Of a DNA stretch of 64,000 nt, positions 18,521 to 28,768 are shown one piece after another (position 1 is the stretch's first letter; every line of letters starts with the position of its first letter). The stretch is from Pseudosulfitobacter pseudonitzschiae. Lineage in GTDB: Bacteria; Pseudomonadota; Alphaproteobacteria; Rhodobacterales; Rhodobacteraceae. Below the pieces are notes generated by a model, which was not told the origin of the DNA, ran no database searches, and saw only the letters and a list, made by a program, of their open reading frames with translations. The position numbers and the translations under genes are program-made. The stretch spans positions 88,901 to 152,900 of the forward strand of contig NZ_FQVP01000007.1 in assembly GCF_900129395.1 (NCBI RefSeq), given 5' to 3'.

Positions 18521-19207
18521 TCAGTCCTGTTTCGCAAATGTGGCGTCAAAGGCGGCGCGGCCTTTGGGGGTAAAGCGGATGATGCGGGTGTCCGGCACAC
18601 GCGCGGCCCAGCCAACCGTTTCGAAATGGGTCAGCAGCGCGCGCCCCAGCTTGCCCGCAAGATGCGAGCGTCGCGCGCTCCAGTCCAGACATTCGCGGCA
18701 CATGGGTGCGCGGGATTTTGCAAGGGTTTCAAGGGGCAGGCCAAGGCGCTGCATCAGCTCGGCGCCCTTGGCAGTCAGGTCCAGCCCGTTCGCACCCGTG
18801 GCGATGTGTCCGCCCGATACCAGCGCGCGAAACATCTGCACGCCGGTGTCGCCGGCCAGATGGTTGTAGCAGACCCGCGCGGTGCGCAATTCAATGTCTT
18901 TTGGTCCCTGACGGGTTCGCAGGTGGCCGTGGTTCGCCGCCAGCCCCATCATCGCCTCGATGGTGTGCGCAACCTCTTCGCTGGCCAGCACGAAATAGCG
19001 ATGCCGCCCCTGTTTGCGGCGCAGCAGCAGCCCGCCCTGTTCCAGCTTGGCCAGATGCGACGAGGCGGTGGCCGCGGTCACCCCCGCTTCGGCGGCCAGT
19101 TCGGATGCGGTCAGCGCGCGGCCCGACATCAGCGCCGTCAGGATGTTGGCACGCGCGGGGTCGCCCATCAGCGTGGCGATCTGGGTGAAATCGGGGCCTT
19201 CTTTCAT
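18521..19207 (-). CDS. ArsR/SmtB-type winged-helix regulator with C-terminal extension
   Basis: Transcription factor of 228 residues, about twice the usual ArsR length. The N-terminal winged helix has [33 protein letters not shown]. The C-terminal half contains a MCREC pair of cysteines near a DWS segment, which might sense a metal or oxidant (inference). It is divergent from the NIPSNAP/ABM genes, with 72 bases between the starts, and lies directly upstream of the ZntB-like gene. Confidence 0.83.
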   Translation of the reverse strand: MKEGPDFTQIATLMGDPARANILTALMSGRALTASELAAEAGVTAATASSHLAKLEQGGLLLRRKQGRHRYFVLASEEVAHTIEAMMGLAANHGHLRTRQGPKDIELRTARVCYNHLAGDTGVQMFRALVSGGHIATGANGLDLTAKGAELMQRLGLPLETLAKSRAPMCRECLDWSARRSHLAGKLGRALLTHFETVGWAARVPDTRIIRFTPKGRAAFDATFAKQD

Positions 19208-19279
19208 AGTTCGATGCTAATCAAAGCATCACCGCCGGGCAATCGCCTATCACGGGATCAGCAAGAAGGAGACCAAACC

Positions 19280-19585
19280 ATGCTGACATGCGTGATCCGC
19301 TATCAGATCGATCCCACGCAACACGATGCCTTTGCGCAATATGCGCGCAACTGGGGGCAGGCGATCCCGCGGTGTGGGGCCGACCTTGTGGGCTATTTCA
19401 CCCCGCACGAGGGGTCGTCAACGCTGGCCTATGGGATCTATCATGTGAAATCGCTGGCCGACTACGAGGCCTATCGGGCACGATTGGCCAGTGATCCGCT
19501 GGGGCAGGAGAATTATGCCTTTGCGCAGGCGCAGAAGTTCCTGCTGCGCGAGGACAGGACGTGGTTGAGAAAGGTATCGGGATGA
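19280..19585 (+). CDS. NIPSNAP family protein
   Basis: Small dimeric alpha-beta barrel protein of 101 residues in the NIPSNAP family, of no established biochemical role. Visible features are the [21 protein letters not shown] strand-helix start and the [29 protein letters not shown] segment. The start is fixed by AAGGAGA seven bases upstream. It is followed by an overlapping ABM-domain gene of the same fold. Confidence 0.83.
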   Translation: MLTCVIRYQIDPTQHDAFAQYARNWGQAIPRCGADLVGYFTPHEGSSTLAYGIYHVKSLADYEAYRARLASDPLGQENYAFAQAQKFLLREDRTWLRKVSG

Positions 19586-19944
19586 TTGCGGTTATATTCG
19601 AAGTTGAACCGGCAGAGGGCAAGCGCGCTGCCTATCTGGACATCGCCGCGGCGATGCGTCCGCTGGTGGACGAGGTCGAGGGGTTTCTGGGTGTCGAGCG
19701 GTTCGAGAGCCTGACGACACCGGGCAAGCTGTTGTCGCTGTCGTTCTTCGAGGACGAGGCGGCGGTGGAACGCTGGCGGACCCTGACCGCGCATCGCGGG
19801 GCGCAGAGCAAGGGGCGGGGCGGTGTCTTTGCCGATTACCGCCTGCGCGTGGCGCATGTGATCCGGGATTACGGGATGTTTGACCGCACGGATGCGCCAG
19901 AGGACAGCCGCGCGGCGCATGGTGGATCGGGGCAAGGCACCTGA
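19582..19944 (+). CDS. Antibiotic biosynthesis monooxygenase (ABM) domain protein
   Basis: 120-residue dimeric alpha-beta barrel protein. The first half ([40 protein letters not shown]) and the [16 protein letters not shown] stretch match the ABM domain. Such domains occur in monooxygenases and in heme-degrading or stress proteins; the role here is unknown. The ATG overlaps the NIPSNAP stop (ATGA), so both barrels are made together. Confidence 0.82.
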   Translation: MIAVIFEVEPAEGKRAAYLDIAAAMRPLVDEVEGFLGVERFESLTTPGKLLSLSFFEDEAAVERWRTLTAHRGAQSKGRGGVFADYRLRVAHVIRDYGMFDRTDAPEDSRAAHGGSGQGT

Positions 19945-19985
19945 CGGTGCAGGCGATGTTTCGCGCCTTGCACCTTGTGGCGCGG

Positions 19986-20011
19986 TGAGGGGGCTTTCGG
20001 CCCCCTCATTT
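19986..20011. terminator. Bidirectional terminator between ABM gene and fadH
   Basis: Eight-base-pair GC stem (19987-19994 with 20000-20007), five-base loop and flanking T/A-rich bases, between convergent transcripts. Confidence 0.75.
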
Positions 20012-20031
20012 CATAAACCGGAAGAATGCGC

Positions 20032-22089
<2,058 letters not shown>

Positions 22090-22189
22090 CTATTTCGCCC
22101 CAGTTGGGCGGGAAAGTCATGTGCAACGCGGCGTAAGGCAATATATCACGACTTCAATATTGACCCGGCCCAAGCTGCAGGAGAGCACG

Positions 22190-22672
22190 ATGACACCAGA
22201 TGAAATTAACGCGCTGCCATATCGGCGCAATGTGGGCGTGATGCTGGTCAATGCGGCGGGGCAGGTCTGGGTCGGGCAGCGTCATGACCGGTTCCGCGAA
22301 TTCTGGCAGATGCCTCAGGGGGGCGTGGACAAGGGTGAGGATGCGCGCGCCGCCGCCCTGCGTGAGTTGGAAGAAGAGACCGGCATCCCGTCGTCACTGG
22401 TCGAGGTCGAGGCCGAGACCGATGGCTGGTTGCCCTATGATCTGCCGCACGAGGTGGTGCCGGACATCTGGGGCGGCAAATATCGCGGGCAAGAGCAGAA
22501 GTGGTTCCTGTTGCGGTTCAAAGGGTCGGATAAGGATGTGAACATCGCCACCGAGCATCCGGAATTTGTCGCATGGAAATGGGTCGCGCCCGCGCAGGTG
22601 GTGGACGGGATCGTGCCGTTCAAGCGGGATGTTTATGCGGCTGTGTTGGCGGAGTTCGAAGCCTATCTGTGA
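22190..22672 (+). CDS. rppH: RNA pyrophosphohydrolase RppH
   Basis: Nudix hydrolase that removes pyrophosphate from the 5' end of mRNA, starting RNA decay. The 160-residue protein has the N-terminal [21 protein letters not shown] block and the Nudix box [22 protein letters not shown]. The C-terminal [13 protein letters not shown] segment is diagnostic of RppH. The start at 22190 is set by a GGAGAG ribosome site. The gene is divergent from fadH. Confidence 0.92.
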   Translation: MTPDEINALPYRRNVGVMLVNAAGQVWVGQRHDRFREFWQMPQGGVDKGEDARAAALRELEEETGIPSSLVEVEAETDGWLPYDLPHEVVPDIWGGKYRGQEQKWFLLRFKGSDKDVNIATEHPEFVAWKWVAPAQVVDGIVPFKRDVYAAVLAEFEAYL

Positions 22673-22675
22673 CGT

Positions 22676-23272
22676 TTAGGGCGCAAAGATCGGCACATGC
22701 GGGGCCAGGGCGGTGTCATACCCTTTGGACACGCGCGGGTCTTCGGCGATTTCGATCTGCTGGCGGATGGGGACAAACCCGGCACGGCGGTAGAATCCCA
22801 GCGCCTGAGGGCTGTCCAGCGTGCAGGTGTGGACGTGAAGCCGGCTGATGGCGCGCGCCCATGCCTGATCGATTGCCACGTCCATCAGGAATCGCCCCGC
22901 ACCTGCACCAATCAGGTCAGAGGTGACACCGAAGAACGCCAGTTCACATTCACCCGCCGTACGGAAATCCAGTTCCAGAAGGGCGGCGTCGGTGCCGTCC
23001 TTGGACAGGGTCCAGATGGCAACATCGTCGTGGTGGACGATTGCGGCCAGGTCCTTGTCGGACATGAAGCGCCGCGAGAACCACAGCCAGTCTTCGCCCA
23101 CCGCCTGAAAGATTTGACGATACCAGTCCAGATCGGGCGTTGCGACGCGGCGCAGGGTCCAGCCGTGGGGGGCGGCGCGTCCCGAAAGGTCGGCGCGGGC
23201 GCGCATTTCCAGATGGGTCACGACCGTGGCGACCTTGCCCGGGGGCACGTCGTGCATGCCGTCGGCCAGCAT
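22676..23272 (-). CDS. GNAT family N-acetyltransferase
   Basis: Probable acetyltransferase, 198 residues, with the GNAT core in GAGAGRFLMDVAIDQAW and a C-terminal SPQALGFYRRAGFVPIRQQ motif. The start codon overlaps the stop of the upstream kinase (TGATG), which indicates translational coupling. The substrate is unknown; it is convergent with rppH, and the two stops are four bases apart. Confidence 0.83.
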   Translation of the reverse strand: MLADGMHDVPPGKVATVVTHLEMRARADLSGRAAPHGWTLRRVATPDLDWYRQIFQAVGEDWLWFSRRFMSDKDLAAIVHHDDVAIWTLSKDGTDAALLELDFRTAGECELAFFGVTSDLIGAGAGRFLMDVAIDQAWARAISRLHVHTCTLDSPQALGFYRRAGFVPIRQQIEIAEDPRVSKGYDTALAPHVPIFAP

Positions 23273-24261
23273 CAGACCAGACCTTCCTTGCGGAATATCT
23301 CCATCATGTCTGCTTCGGGACGGGGGCCGATGTGGCTGATAACTTCGGCGGCACAGGCGTTGCCCATGCGTCCGCAGGTCGCCAGGTCGCGGCTGGTGGA
23401 CAGGCCATACAGGAAGCCGGCGGCAAACTGGTCGCCCGCCCCTGTGGCGTCGACCGGCACGATCTTGGTCACCGGCACGTCCACCCGTTCGCTGTTGCGG
23501 ATCAGAGTGACGCCATCGCCCGAGCGGGTGCAGACCACGGTGGGGCACATGGCGGCGGTCTTGGTCAGCGCCGCCTCGAGGTCGTCTGTCTCGAACAGGG
23601 ATTTGATCTCGGCGGCGTTGCCGATGACGTAGTCCAGTTCCTCGCCGATCATGCGCAGAAAGTCCGCGCGGTGGCGGTCAACGCAGAAGGGGTCGGAAAT
23701 GGCGATGCCGGCCATGCCGCCCGCTGCGCGGGTCAGCCGCGAGGCTTGCAGGAACGCCTGTTTGCCTTCGTCCTTGTCGAACAGATACCCTTCGAGAAAC
23801 ATGATCTTGGCAGCCGAGGCGACAGCGTCGGGCACATCGGCCGGGCCAAGGTCGGTCGAAATGCCCAGATAGGTGTTCATCGACCGTTCGCCATCGGGAG
23901 ATACGAAAATCATCGAGCGTGACGTGGGCAGAGTGCCACCCACCACCGGAGCGTTGACGAACTCGGCGCCGCCGTCCGTCAGGGCGTCGGCATAAAACCG
24001 GCCCAGCGTGTCATCGTTCACCCGCCCGATAAATGCGGTTTTCATCCCCAGCGCCGCGACTCCTGCCACGGTGTTGGCCACCGATCCGCCGGGGGTCTGC
24101 AAGCGATCCTTCATCGCACCATAAAGCACCTCGGCGCGTTCGCGTTCGATCAGCTGCATGATGCCCTTTTCGATGCCCATGTTGCCCAGAAACTGGTCGT
24201 CGGCATGCGAGATGACATCGACAACGGCATTGCCGATGCCAACGAGTTCGTATTGCGTCAT
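23272..24261 (-). CDS. PfkB family carbohydrate kinase, adenosine kinase-like
   Basis: Cytoplasmic ATP-dependent kinase of 329 residues. PfkB signatures are visible: the PGGSVANT N-terminal motif, GRVNDDTLGRFY, and the catalytic VDATGAGDQFAAGFL with the base Asp. The N-terminal YELVGIGNAVVDVI and overall order resemble adenosine kinases in alphaproteobacteria, but ribokinase-type substrates are not excluded. It overlaps nth by four bases upstream. Confidence 0.85.
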   Translation of the reverse strand: MTQYELVGIGNAVVDVISHADDQFLGNMGIEKGIMQLIERERAEVLYGAMKDRLQTPGGSVANTVAGVAALGMKTAFIGRVNDDTLGRFYADALTDGGAEFVNAPVVGGTLPTSRSMIFVSPDGERSMNTYLGISTDLGPADVPDAVASAAKIMFLEGYLFDKDEGKQAFLQASRLTRAAGGMAGIAISDPFCVDRHRADFLRMIGEELDYVIGNAAEIKSLFETDDLEAALTKTAAMCPTVVCTRSGDGVTLIRNSERVDVPVTKIVPVDATGAGDQFAAGFLYGLSTSRDLATCGRMGNACAAEVISHIGPRPEADMMEIFRKEGLV

Positions 24262-24902
24262 TGGGTCTTGTCCTCGAATTGGCAGAGATCGCGGATGATG
24301 CAGGTGGGGCACTGCGGCTTGCGCGCCTTGCAGTGATAGCGTCCGTGCAGGATCATCCAGTGGTGGGCGTGTTGCTGGAATTCAGCGGGAATGTTGTCTT
24401 CGATGGCGCGCTCGACCGCGTCCACGGTTTTGCCCGGGGCGATGCCGCTGCGGTTGCCCAGACGGAAGATGTGGGTATCGACCGCCTGCGCGGGATAGTT
24501 CCACCACATGTTCAGCACCACGTTGGCCGTCTTGCGCCCCACGCCGGGCAGCGATTGCAGGGCAGCACGGGACGAGGGCACGACGCCGCCGTAATCATCC
24601 ACCAGAATCTGGCTGAGCTTTATCACGTTCTTGGCCTTTTGTCGGAACAGGCCGATGGTTTTGATATGCTCGGTCAGACCCTCAAGCCCCAGGTCCAGCA
24701 TCTTTTGCGGTGTGTCTGCGACGGGGAACAGCGATTTGGTCGCCTTGTTTACGCCCGCATCGGTGGCCTGCGCGCTGAGCGCCACGGCGACCACCAGCGT
24801 ATAGGCGTTGGTGTGATCCAGTTCGCCCTTGGGTTCGGGCTCTGCATCACGGAAACGGTCAAAGATCTGATAGATCGTCTGATAATCAAGCTGTTTTGCC
24901 AT
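24258..24902 (-). CDS. nth: Endonuclease III
   Basis: DNA glycosylase/AP lyase that removes oxidised pyrimidines. The 214-residue product has the helix-hairpin-helix LPGVGRKTANVVL with catalytic Lys, the catalytic Asp in VDTHIFRL, and the C-terminal 4Fe-4S ligand set C-x6-C-x2-C-x5-C. Two consecutive ATGs exist. I chose the second at 24902 because AGGGGA lies four bases upstream of it, versus one base for the first. Confidence 0.93.
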   Translation of the reverse strand: MAKQLDYQTIYQIFDRFRDAEPEPKGELDHTNAYTLVVAVALSAQATDAGVNKATKSLFPVADTPQKMLDLGLEGLTEHIKTIGLFRQKAKNVIKLSQILVDDYGGVVPSSRAALQSLPGVGRKTANVVLNMWWNYPAQAVDTHIFRLGNRSGIAPGKTVDAVERAIEDNIPAEFQQHAHHWMILHGRYHCKARKPQCPTCIIRDLCQFEDKTQ

Positions 24903-25050
24903 CATTCCCCTATGCGGGTTTTGCGGCCTGCGGGCAAGTGCGCAAGCTTTGAATCCGAACAATCCTATCGACTGCGTGTCCCTGCGGTCAGGCCACGTTA
25001 AGTTTTGGCCGATATGCGCTGATTTGTGTTTAATATCGGGGCTTTTACAG

Positions 25051-25728
25051 ATGGATACGACGAAACTGCTACAGGATGACCGGATCGACGTGCTGCGCGC
25101 AGCGGCCGTATTGACCAGTTTTGGCCCGGGCACGATGTTGTAAACGGACGAGGGCGAAGTTCCGGTCGAGTGGTTGGACACCCAGCACAAGCTGGTCACA
25201 CGCGACCACGGATTGCAGCCGATCCTGCGCGTCAGCCGCACGCGGCTCTTGCGGTCCGATCTGCAGACTCATCCCGAGTTTGCACCGGTGGTGATTCCGC
25301 CCGATGCCTTTGGCCCGTCGATCCCGGGCCATCACGTGCGCCTGTCACCCAACTCGCTGGTTCTCTACCGGTCGCCGCGGGCCGAGCTATACTATGGCAC
25401 GAACGAGGTGCTGGTGCCCGGTACGGTACTGGCCGACCCGATGCCGCTGCGCCGTCCGGGAGATTCGACCTTTGTTTACACACAGATCCTGATGCAGCGG
25501 CACGAGCTTCTCTGTGTCGAGGGGATGTGGGTCGGGTCGTTGTTCGTGGCAGATTTCAACGCGGTTTGCGCCGACGAGGACCCAAAGATTGCCGCCGCAT
25601 TGGGCGCCGGACCAGCGGTCGCCGCGCGTCCGGTGCTGACACAGGCCGAGGCGCGGGCGCTGGTGGATCAGGATCTGGGCAAGGCACAGCCGGACCTGCT
25701 GCGCGATGCGCCCAAGCACACCCCATGA
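25051..25728 (+). pseudogene. Hint (hedgehog/intein) domain protein, interrupted by in-frame TAA
   Basis: A single reading frame from the ATG at 25051 is broken by TAA at 25141-25143, just where the Hint domain starts. Before the stop the frame reads SFGPGTML; after it, TDEGEVPVEWL, then a TRDHGLQPILRVSRTR segment that matches the Hint pattern of alphaproteobacterial proteins. The usual catalytic Cys is replaced by Ser. Downstream, 184 residues remain open from an ATG at 25174, so a shortened product is possible. Read as a nonsense-mutated pseudogene, unless the stop is a sequencing error. Confidence 0.7.
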
Positions 25729-25779
25729 ATGCGCAGCTTTCGGGTCGCAGGACGCGCGGGCGCGCGCTAGATTGGCGGC

Positions 25780-26634
25780 ATGGAACAACACAACGACACA
25801 GAAACCGGTTACCACTATCAGGTCGTGCGGCGCGCGATCGAATTGGTGGATGACAGGGGCAGCGCCCTGACGCTGGACGATCTGGCGGGGGAAATGGGGA
25901 TGAGCCCCGCGCATTTCCAGCGGGTGTTCAGTCGGTGGGTGGGGGTGTCCCCCAAGCGCTATCAGCAGTACCTGGCCTTGGGCCATGCCAAGGCGCTGTT
26001 GGCCAACCGCTTCACCACGCTGGAGGCCGCCCACGCAGCCGGGCTGTCGGGGGGCGGGCGCCTGCACGATCTGTTCCTGCGCTGGGAGGCGATGAGCCCC
26101 GGCGACTATGCCAAGGGCGGTGCGGGCCTGACGATTTTCTGGGGCTGGTTCGAAAGCCCCTTTGGCCCCGCAATCGTCATGGGCACCGAAAAGGGTATTT
26201 GCGGCATGGGCTTTGCCGCCGAAACCGGCGAGGCCGCGGCCCTTGAGGATCTGATCGCACGTTGGCCCGCAGCGCGATTCGTCGAGGACCCGATGCGGCT
26301 GCGGCCCTGGGTCCTGGCGGCCTTTGGTGCGGCGGACGCCAAGCTGAACACCGCGCCGCTGTACCTGATCGGGGCGCCTTTTCAGATCAAGGTGTGGGAG
26401 GCGCTGCTGCGCATCCCGTCGGGCCACGTGACCACCTATTCCGAAATTGCGCAAAGTATCGGAAACCCGCGTGCAGTCCGCGCGGTGGGCACTGCCGTGG
26501 GGCGCAATCCGGTCAGTTGGCTGATCCCGTGCCACCGTGCCCTGCGCAAATCAGGGGGACTGGGCGGCTATCACTGGGGCTTGCCCGTCAAACGGGCGAT
26601 GCTGGCCTATGAATCGGCCCGCGTCGAAGCCTGA
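25780..26634 (+). CDS. AraC-type HTH fused to methylated-DNA--protein-cysteine methyltransferase
   Basis: DNA repair protein that accepts alkyl groups from O6-alkylguanine on an active-site cysteine. The 284-residue product has an N-terminal AraC-like helix-turn-helix (LTLDDLAGEMGMSPAHFQRVFSRW). The C-terminal MGMT domain has the catalytic PCHR motif in WLIPCHRALR and the VWEALLRIPSGHVTTYSEIA block. It lacks the zinc-binding Ada N-terminal domain, so it is an Ada fragment-type protein rather than full Ada. Self-regulation is plausible but not shown. Confidence 0.88.
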   Translation: MEQHNDTETGYHYQVVRRAIELVDDRGSALTLDDLAGEMGMSPAHFQRVFSRWVGVSPKRYQQYLALGHAKALLANRFTTLEAAHAAGLSGGGRLHDLFLRWEAMSPGDYAKGGAGLTIFWGWFESPFGPAIVMGTEKGICGMGFAAETGEAAALEDLIARWPAARFVEDPMRLRPWVLAAFGAADAKLNTAPLYLIGAPFQIKVWEALLRIPSGHVTTYSEIAQSIGNPRAVRAVGTAVGRNPVSWLIPCHRALRKSGGLGGYHWGLPVKRAMLAYESARVEA

Positions 26635-26683
26635 ACCGTGCCTGTCGCAGATCGTGTCAGGGGGCCGTCGCGCCGTCGCGCCG

Positions 26684-26702
26684 CGCCGTCGGCCGGCGTT
26701 TT
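26684..26702 (+). terminator. Weak terminator after the MGMT gene
   Basis: CGCCG (26684-26688) and CGGCG (26694-26698) form a short stem followed by five T. The stem is only five base pairs. Confidence 0.5.
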
Positions 26703-26771
26703 TGGGACAGAAAAGGCAGGCGGGTTATTGCCGAGTTGAAACGCCTCTTATTTTTATAGGGAACCAAGCTA

Positions 26772-26777
26772 TATAAT
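26772..26777 (+). promoter_or_regulatory. TATAAT -10-like hexamer before the OmpA lipoprotein gene
   Basis: A perfect TATAAT lies 56 bases before the start at 26834, in an AT-rich stretch unusual for this region. No -35 at the standard spacing is convincing. Confidence 0.35.
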
Positions 26778-26833
26778 AAGACGTACATCACAAGATGCCC
26801 TGCCCGAACGGGGCCCAACTTAGGCAGTATGAT

Positions 26834-27502
26834 ATGAACGTTTCGAAAATTTCAATTGCAGCGATCCTGATGGGCAGCATGGCGCTGACCGCTTGTACCG
26901 CTCCGGGCCAACTGGGCGGCAACCCCAACGACCCCAAGCGTAACACCAAAACCGGCGCGCTGGCCGGGGCTGTGTCCGGTGCATTGCTGGGCGCGGCTGT
27001 AAGCGACGATGGCGACCGTGGTGACGGTGCCCTGATCGGCGCCGTTCTGGGCGGTGCCGTGGGTGCAGGTGTCGGCTATAACCTCGACAAGCAAGAGGCA
27101 GAGCTGCGCCGTTCCATGGACAGCAATGTGCAGATCACCAACACCGGCGACCGGTTGATCGTGACCCTGCCGCAGGACATCCTGTTCGCGACAGACAGCT
27201 TTGCCGTGCGTCCGGACCTGCGTGACGATCTGTCGGCGGTTGCGGCCAGCCTGCAACGCTATCCCGGCAGCACCGTGCAGGTGATCGGTCACACCGATAG
27301 CGACGGCGATGCCGCCTATAACCAACAGCTGAGCGAACGCCGGGCGACCGCCGTGTCCGAGGTGCTGTTGCAAAACGGTGTGCCCTATTCGCGGATCCAG
27401 TCGTTTGGCCGCGGTGAATCGCAGCCGGTGGCGACCAACCTGAATGCCGCGGGCAAGGCGCAGAACCGTCGCGTTGAAATCGTGATCTTGCCGAACGCCT
27501 GA
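26834..27502 (+). CDS. OmpA family outer-membrane lipoprotein with glycine-zipper segment
   Basis: 222-residue lipoprotein with signal and lipobox LTAC (Cys21). A glycine/alanine-rich region of two hydrophobic stretches (GALAGAVSGALLGAAV and GALIGAVLGGAVGAGVGY) is typical of glycine-zipper membrane insertion. The C-terminal OmpA domain has ILFATDSFAV, the GHTDSDGD motif and NRRVEIVI for peptidoglycan binding. It probably tethers the outer membrane to the cell wall. Confidence 0.9.
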   Translation: MNVSKISIAAILMGSMALTACTAPGQLGGNPNDPKRNTKTGALAGAVSGALLGAAVSDDGDRGDGALIGAVLGGAVGAGVGYNLDKQEAELRRSMDSNVQITNTGDRLIVTLPQDILFATDSFAVRPDLRDDLSAVAASLQRYPGSTVQVIGHTDSDGDAAYNQQLSERRATAVSEVLLQNGVPYSRIQSFGRGESQPVATNLNAAGKAQNRRVEIVILPNA

Positions 27503-27553
27503 TCGGTTTTGATCGGGACGATTGCAGGGGGCGTGGCATTGCTGCGCCCTCAC

Positions 27554-27614
27554 GCATTTTTGCCCCCCATGCATTTTTGCCCCCCATGCATTTTTGCCCT
27601 CCACGCATTTTTGG
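27554..27614. repeat. Tandem 17-bp repeat, about 3.6 copies
   Basis: Units of GCATTTTTGCCCCCCAT start at 27554, 27571, 27588 (with two changes) and 27605 (partial). They lie between the OmpA lipoprotein stop and the FMN reductase start, 45 bases upstream of its ATG. The period is not a multiple of three. The array could be a slippage-prone spacer that affects promoter spacing. Confidence 0.85.
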
Positions 27615-27658
27615 ACGTTCGCTGTGGTCTTTGCGTGACGGACTGAGAAGGAGCCAAC

Positions 27659-28201
27659 ATGGCCAAGCCAAAACTATTCGGAATTTCAGGGTCGCTGCGT
27701 GCGGACTCGTGCAACAGCAAGCTGATCCGCGAAGCCGCGCGCCTGTTTGGCGACTGCAGCTTTGCCGAGGCAGACCTGCGGTTTTCGCTTTATGACGGAG
27801 ACGAAGAGGCCGCATCCGGCGTGCCCGAGAACGTCAAGGCGGTAGAGCGCCAGATTGCCGAGGCGGACGCGGTGGTGATTTCGACCACGGAGTACAACAA
27901 GGGTCCGTCGGGAGTGCTCAAGAATGCGCTGGACTGGATCAGCCGTTGCGAAGGCAACTGCTGGGCGGGCAAGCCGGTGGCCGTGATGTCCGCCGCTGCA
28001 GGGCGCGCCGGTGGCGAGCGGGCGCAGCTGATCCTGCGCAGTTTCATGGTGCCGTTCCGTCCGCGAATCTTGCAGGGGCCGGAAATTCATGTGGCCAATT
28101 GTTCCAACGCATTCGACGAACAGGGCCAGCTGAAAGGCGAGATCTACGTCAAGGAACTGGGCCAGCTGATGCAGCAGTTGCGGGCCGAAATCCCAGCCTA
28201 G
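27659..28201 (+). CDS. NADPH-dependent FMN reductase family protein
   Basis: Flavodoxin-like oxidoreductase of 180 residues. It has the FMN phosphate loop GISGSLRADSCNSKLI and the STTEYNKGPSGVLKNALDW motif typical of NADPH:FMN/quinone reductases such as ArsH/ChrR-type proteins. It is probably a soluble reductase of quinones, chromate or azo compounds, with no specific substrate assignable. The start follows AAGGAGC. Its end overlaps the convergent VOC gene by four bases. Confidence 0.87.
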   Translation: MAKPKLFGISGSLRADSCNSKLIREAARLFGDCSFAEADLRFSLYDGDEEAASGVPENVKAVERQIAEADAVVISTTEYNKGPSGVLKNALDWISRCEGNCWAGKPVAVMSAAAGRAGGERAQLILRSFMVPFRPRILQGPEIHVANCSNAFDEQGQLKGEIYVKELGQLMQQLRAEIPA

Positions 28202-28599
28202 ACGCGGGTGCTGACCTCAAGCAGGTTGCCATCGGGGTCGCGGATGTAAAGTGACATCAGCGGACCGGTGGCACCTGTGCGTTCGACCGGGCCTTCTTCG
28301 ATCGGCACATCGTTGTTCTCGAAGTGGGCCTGCCAGACATCCAGCGGGGTGTCGGACAGCAGGCACATGTCGGCCGTGCCGGGGCCGGGGTAGGCGGCCT
28401 TGGGGTCATATTCGGCACCCCAGCGGTGCACGTTGATCTTCTGGGTTCCAAACTGCAACGCATGGCGTTTTGATCCGTCGGCGCCAGTGAACCGTTCGAC
28501 CTTCATGCCAAGGATGTCCGAGTAGAAGGCCAGCGTTGCTTCGAGATCGCCTACAGTGAGGACGAGGTGATCGAGGCTGGCTATTTCAGGGTGTTTCAT
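28198..28599 (-). CDS. VOC family (glyoxalase-like) protein
   Basis: 133-residue single-chain vicinal-oxygen-chelate protein. Two beta-alpha-beta-beta-beta units are visible, beginning LDHLVLTVGDLEATLAFYSDILG, with metal-ligand candidates His10-11 and Glu in LLEVSTRV. The family includes glyoxalases, fosfomycin-resistance proteins and dioxygenases; this one resembles virulence protein/glyoxalase-type members. The start at 28599 avoids an unsupported N-terminal extension. Confidence 0.82.
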   Translation of the reverse strand: MKHPEIASLDHLVLTVGDLEATLAFYSDILGMKVERFTGADGSKRHALQFGTQKINVHRWGAEYDPKAAYPGPGTADMCLLSDTPLDVWQAHFENNDVPIEEGPVERTGATGPLMSLYIRDPDGNLLEVSTRV

Positions 28600-28768
28600 C
28601 AAAGGGGCTTTCGTACCGTGAGTGTACAGAGGGTGAAACAGATGACACATATGTGCAAGTGGACGTGTGGAACGTGATTGCATGGCTGCTATGCAAATGT
28701 CACCGGTCACCTGTGCGCAGCAGGGGACTGGCAATATCTTGCCGCCTGCGCCTGCGGTGGTCTGCCTG

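Noticed and set aside
17798..19279. Long N-terminal extension of the NIPSNAP gene
   Set aside because: It is antisense to the ZntB and ArsR genes; the ribosome site fixes the start at 19280.
24949..25143. 64-residue open frame before the Hint segment as a separate gene
   Set aside because: It is in frame with the downstream Hint domain and continues the pattern after one TAA, so a broken gene is more likely.
27554..27614. Possible CRISPR array
   Set aside because: Units are head-to-tail with no spacers and no Cas genes nearby.
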